A DNA stretch of 64,000 nt from Pseudomonas sp. BSw22131. GTDB lineage: Bacteria; Pseudomonadota; Gammaproteobacteria; Pseudomonadales; Pseudomonadaceae. Shown piece by piece: positions 61,360 through 64,000 of the stretch (positions are counted from its first letter, which is position 1; each line of letters starts with the position of its first letter). The DNA lies in assembly GCF_026810445.1 (NCBI RefSeq), contig NZ_CP113949.1, positions 620,001 to 684,000 of the forward strand, written 5' to 3'. The notes under the pieces were generated by a model. The model ran no database searches. It was not told the DNA's origin and saw only the letters and a program-made list of their open reading frames with translations. Both the position numbers and the translations under genes were made by a program.

Positions 61360-62811
61360 ATGCGTTTGTCTGAACTGAAAAACGCCGGGCGTGCACCGAC
61401 GTTACCCCTGAACATTGCGCTCGCCGACTCAGCCGGTCCTGCCGAGCTTCAGTTGCTGAGCCTGCTGCGCGTTCTGCCGGGGCAGCGTTACGTGGGCGCG
61501 GGCATTTGGCGCGGGCGTCCGGTGCTGGCCAAACTGCTGGTCGGACAAAAGGCACCACGCCATTTTCAGCGCGAGTTGGCAGGGGTGCGATTGCTTGCCG
61601 AGCAAGGTCTGACCACACCGCTGCTGTTGGCCGATGGCCTGCAAGAAGGCGAGGGTGGCTGGCTGTTGTTCGAGCTGCTCGAAAATGCTGAAAGCCTTGG
61701 CGATGCTTGGGCTGCGGTGTCTGATCTGGCTCCGCTGGCGGATGAGCAGCAGGCAGTGTTGGGCGAAGCGCTGGCGGCCATCGCTCAACTGCACAGCAAA
61801 GGCTTGTGGCAGGAAGACTTGCACCTGGACAACCTGCTGCGTCACGGCGGCAAACTGTACCTGATCGACGGTGCGGGGATTCGGGCAGAGCAGGCGGGTA
61901 AGCCGCTGTCACGTCAGAAGGTGCTCGAAAACCTGGGCGTGTTTTTCGCGCAACTGCCCAAGTCCCTCGAAGCTTTTACTGAAGAGCTGCTGGTGCATTA
62001 TCTGTTGAGCAACGGCGAGCATGGTTTGCCCATGGAAGCGTTGCAGAAGCAGATCGACAAAGTGCGCGCCTGGCGGCTGAGGGACTTCCTGGCAAAAGTC
62101 GGGCGAGATTGCAGCCTGTTCAGCGTCAAGGACAGTGCGTTTGCATTAAGTGCCGTTCGCCGCGAGGAGCAAGCGGCCATGACTCCCGTCCTGGCAAACG
62201 CCGATGTGCTGGTCGATCAAGGGCATTTGTACAAGACCGGCGGTGCCGCAAGCGTGGCGAAAGTGGATGTGGCGGGTCGGCCGCTGGTGATCAAACGCTA
62301 CAACATCAAGAACTTTGCCCATTGGCTGAAACGCTTCTGGCGCCCAAGCCGGGCCTGGCATTCGTGGCGCGAGGGCAATCGCCTGATGTTCCTCGGCATC
62401 GCCACACCCAAGCCGCTGGCCCTGCTGGAACAACGTTTTTTCTGGCTGCGTCGCAAAGCCTATCTGGTGACGGAGTACCTGCCCGGCCCCGACATCATTG
62501 AGCGATTCAGCCCGTATGTGGCGTCTGCGGACGTACCCGAAGCGGAGCTGGAGGCGCTGGATCTGTTGTTCGCGCAACTGGTTCGCGAGCGCATCAGCCA
62601 CGGCGATCTGAAGGGGCATAACGTGTTCTGGCATAGGGATCGCTGGGCGCTGATCGACCTGGACGCCATGTGTCAGCACAGCTCACTCGCATCCTTCGTC
62701 GACGCATTTGCCAAAGATCGCGCACGCTTCATGCGCAACTGGCCCATGGACAGCGCGTTGTATCTGCTACTGGATGCCCGCATTCCGAGGGTTGCCAGGT
62801 CAGCAGATTAG
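61360..62811 (+). CDS. Two-lobed kinase-like protein of the LPS core cluster
   Basis: A 483-aa protein that contains two kinase-fold halves in tandem. The N-terminal half (about 40-200) has AKLLVGQKAPRHFQRELAGVRLL, FELLENAESL and QEDLHLDNLLRHGGKLYLIDG. The C-terminal half (about 285-480) has PLVIKRYNIKNFAHWLKRF, YLVTEYLPGPDIIERF and the full catalytic loop ISHGDLKGHNVFWHRDRWALIDLDAM. Both carry Asp and Asn of the active site. In P. aeruginosa a similar gene sits at this place in the core cluster and is thought to be an LPS kinase. The start ATG 61360 has a weak site (GAGGG). It follows a 175-bp gap with a repeat. Confidence 0.85.
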   Translation: MRLSELKNAGRAPTLPLNIALADSAGPAELQLLSLLRVLPGQRYVGAGIWRGRPVLAKLLVGQKAPRHFQRELAGVRLLAEQGLTTPLLLADGLQEGEGGWLLFELLENAESLGDAWAAVSDLAPLADEQQAVLGEALAAIAQLHSKGLWQEDLHLDNLLRHGGKLYLIDGAGIRAEQAGKPLSRQKVLENLGVFFAQLPKSLEAFTEELLVHYLLSNGEHGLPMEALQKQIDKVRAWRLRDFLAKVGRDCSLFSVKDSAFALSAVRREEQAAMTPVLANADVLVDQGHLYKTGGAASVAKVDVAGRPLVIKRYNIKNFAHWLKRFWRPSRAWHSWREGNRLMFLGIATPKPLALLEQRFFWLRRKAYLVTEYLPGPDIIERFSPYVASADVPEAELEALDLLFAQLVRERISHGDLKGHNVFWHRDRWALIDLDAMCQHSSLASFVDAFAKDRARFMRNWPMDSALYLLLDARIPRVARSAD

Positions 62812-63054
62812 TCAGCATGCGTGCTTCTGATTCTGGCCGCAGGCTCCTACGCCTGCGGCAGAAGCTGATCCTCGGTGCGTTCGAGATTCGGATTCATTCC
62901 TGGGAATGTCTCTCCTCCCCTTCATTTCCACCCGACCAAATCCGAACGCATTACGCTATAATCCCGCCCTTTAGCTGCCCACCGCCCCGGCGCGAGGCAC
63001 ACTTTTTTATCAGGCGCACGCCGCCTGCATGCAGACTAAAGAGGCTAGACCCTA

Positions 63055-64000
63055 GTGGCATTGACGATCCTTGGCCTGTCCGGCGCCCTTAGCCATGATC
63101 CTTCCGCGGCCCTGTATATCGACGGCAAACTGGTCGCGGCCGCCGAAGAAGAACGTTTCGTTCGCGACAAGCACGCAAAGAACCGCATGCCCTATGAGTC
63201 GGCAAAGTTCTGTCTTGAGCAAGCCGGCATCAAGCCCTCAGACGTCGACGTGGTCGCGATTCCATTTGCGCCGATCAGCCTGTTCGGTGAAGCCCGCTGG
63301 AAATACGCCAAGCGTTACTGGTACGCCCCGGACCGTGCGCTCGACGCCATCCTGATGGGCAACCGCCGCTACAAGCGCTATCGCAACAAGATCGTCTGGT
63401 GCCTTGAGCAACTGGGCTTCGATCCAAAAAAAATCAAGATCGAACCGGTCGAGCACCACCTGGCTCACGCCTCCAGTGCCTACCACTGTTCCGGTTTCAA
63501 AGAAAAAACCGCGATCCTCGGCATCGACGGTAAAGGCGAGTACGCCACCACGTTCTTCGGCTACGGCGAGAACGGCAAGATCCACAAAATCAAAGAATTC
63601 TTCGACCCCGACTCACTGGGCGGCCTGTACGGCGCGATCACTGAGTTTCTCGGGTTTGAAATGCTCGATGGCGAATTCAAAGTCATGGGCATGGCGCCTT
63701 ACGGCGATGCCAGCAAGTACGATTTTTCGCGTCTGGCCACCTTCGAAAATGGCGAGCTGGTGATCAATACCGAATACGCCAACGTCATCGGCATCCGCCG
63801 TTACAAAGAGAAGGGCAAGGGGTTCTACTTCTCGCCGAAGCTGATCGAGTGGCTGGGGCCGAAACGTGAAGGCGACATCGCCGACGAGCCCTACATCCAT
63901 TACGCCGCCAGCATGCAAGCGCTGTTTGAAAAACTCGCGCTGCAAATGATGGATTACTACCTGGGTGACATCCTCAAGGAAACCGGGAAGATCGCTTTCG
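63055..64000 (+). CDS. Carbamoyltransferase (NodU/CmcH type), partial at window edge
   Basis: The first ~315 residues of a carbamoyltransferase: ALTILGLSGALSHDPSAALYIDGKLVAAAEEERF, HHLAHASSAYHCSGF, AILGIDGKGEYATTFFGYGE, LGGLYGAITEFLGFEMLDGEFKVMGMAPYG, all typical of the Kae1-like N-domain that binds carbamoyl-adenylate. It transfers a carbamoyl group to a hydroxyl. In P. aeruginosa the equivalent gene in the waa cluster carbamoylates heptose II of the LPS core, which fits here. The start is GTG 63055 with GAGG ten bases upstream. The C-terminal part lies outside the window. Confidence 0.9.
   Translation, partial: MALTILGLSGALSHDPSAALYIDGKLVAAAEEERFVRDKHAKNRMPYESAKFCLEQAGIKPSDVDVVAIPFAPISLFGEARWKYAKRYWYAPDRALDAILMGNRRYKRYRNKIVWCLEQLGFDPKKIKIEPVEHHLAHASSAYHCSGFKEKTAILGIDGKGEYATTFFGYGENGKIHKIKEFFDPDSLGGLYGAITEFLGFEMLDGEFKVMGMAPYGDASKYDFSRLATFENGELVINTEYANVIGIRRYKEKGKGFYFSPKLIEWLGPKREGDIADEPYIHYAASMQALFEKLALQMMDYYLGDILKETGKIAF

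Overview
The window is a contiguous stretch of a Pseudomonas chromosome (high GC, gene content and order of a fluorescent or plant-associated Pseudomonas, fluorescens/syringae type). No rRNA, tRNA, CRISPR array, integrase, transposase or phage gene was seen. The marks for Pseudomonas are the mscK-nhaP2-acyl-CoA dehydrogenase block, msrA-dipA-aceF-aceE-glnE followed by the waa LPS-core operon, the bet/cho/gbdR choline cluster, and many Pseudomonas-type extragenic palindromic repeats.

Layout. 1-3.35 kb: the 5' part of mscK and nhaP2 (osmotic and ion homeostasis). 3.6-7.0 kb: an orphan 1136-aa toxin-like protein with a C-terminal DXD glycosyltransferase. 7.0-8.8 kb: an acyl-CoA dehydrogenase. 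8.97-14.75 kb: divergent putA/putP with five GTTGCA-type PutA sites between them. 14.8-20.4 kb: a PL7 alginate lyase, a c-di-GMP response regulator split by an apparent frameshift, a metallopeptidase, a small winged-helix protein, elaA and a periplasmic amino-acid-type binding protein. 20.4-27.2 kb: yccS, a YhiN-type flavoprotein, dbpA and an MdtD-type exporter. 27.3-30.9 kb: a TldE/TldD-type pair and an RraA-fold aldolase-like gene.

31.1-42.0 kb is a choline/glycine-betaine region: betI-betB-betA (choline to betaine), choX-choW-choV (uptake), sdaA (serine to pyruvate, near the end of the betaine-glycine-serine route) and the regulator gbdR, which has a good sigma-54 -24/-12 promoter. 42.1-47.2 kb: a small conserved protein, rlmJ, msrA and dipA (a c-di-GMP phosphodiesterase). 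47.6-52.1 kb: aceE-aceF (pyruvate dehydrogenase), preceded by two near-identical FadR/PdhR-type palindromes about five helical turns apart. 52.4-55.4 kb: glnE. 55.7-64 kb: the LPS-core operon waaF-waaC-waaG-waaP, three further LPS-kinase-like genes and a carbamoyltransferase cut by the window edge.

Nothing here is clearly a wholly new system. The items most worth following are the orphan glycosyltransferase toxin, the twin operators before aceE, the split REC-PAS/GGDEF-EAL gene, the kinase-fold protein with a lost catalytic Asp in the LPS operon, the apparent absence of ilvE between glnE and waaF, and the inverted-repeat families that fill most intergenic gaps.
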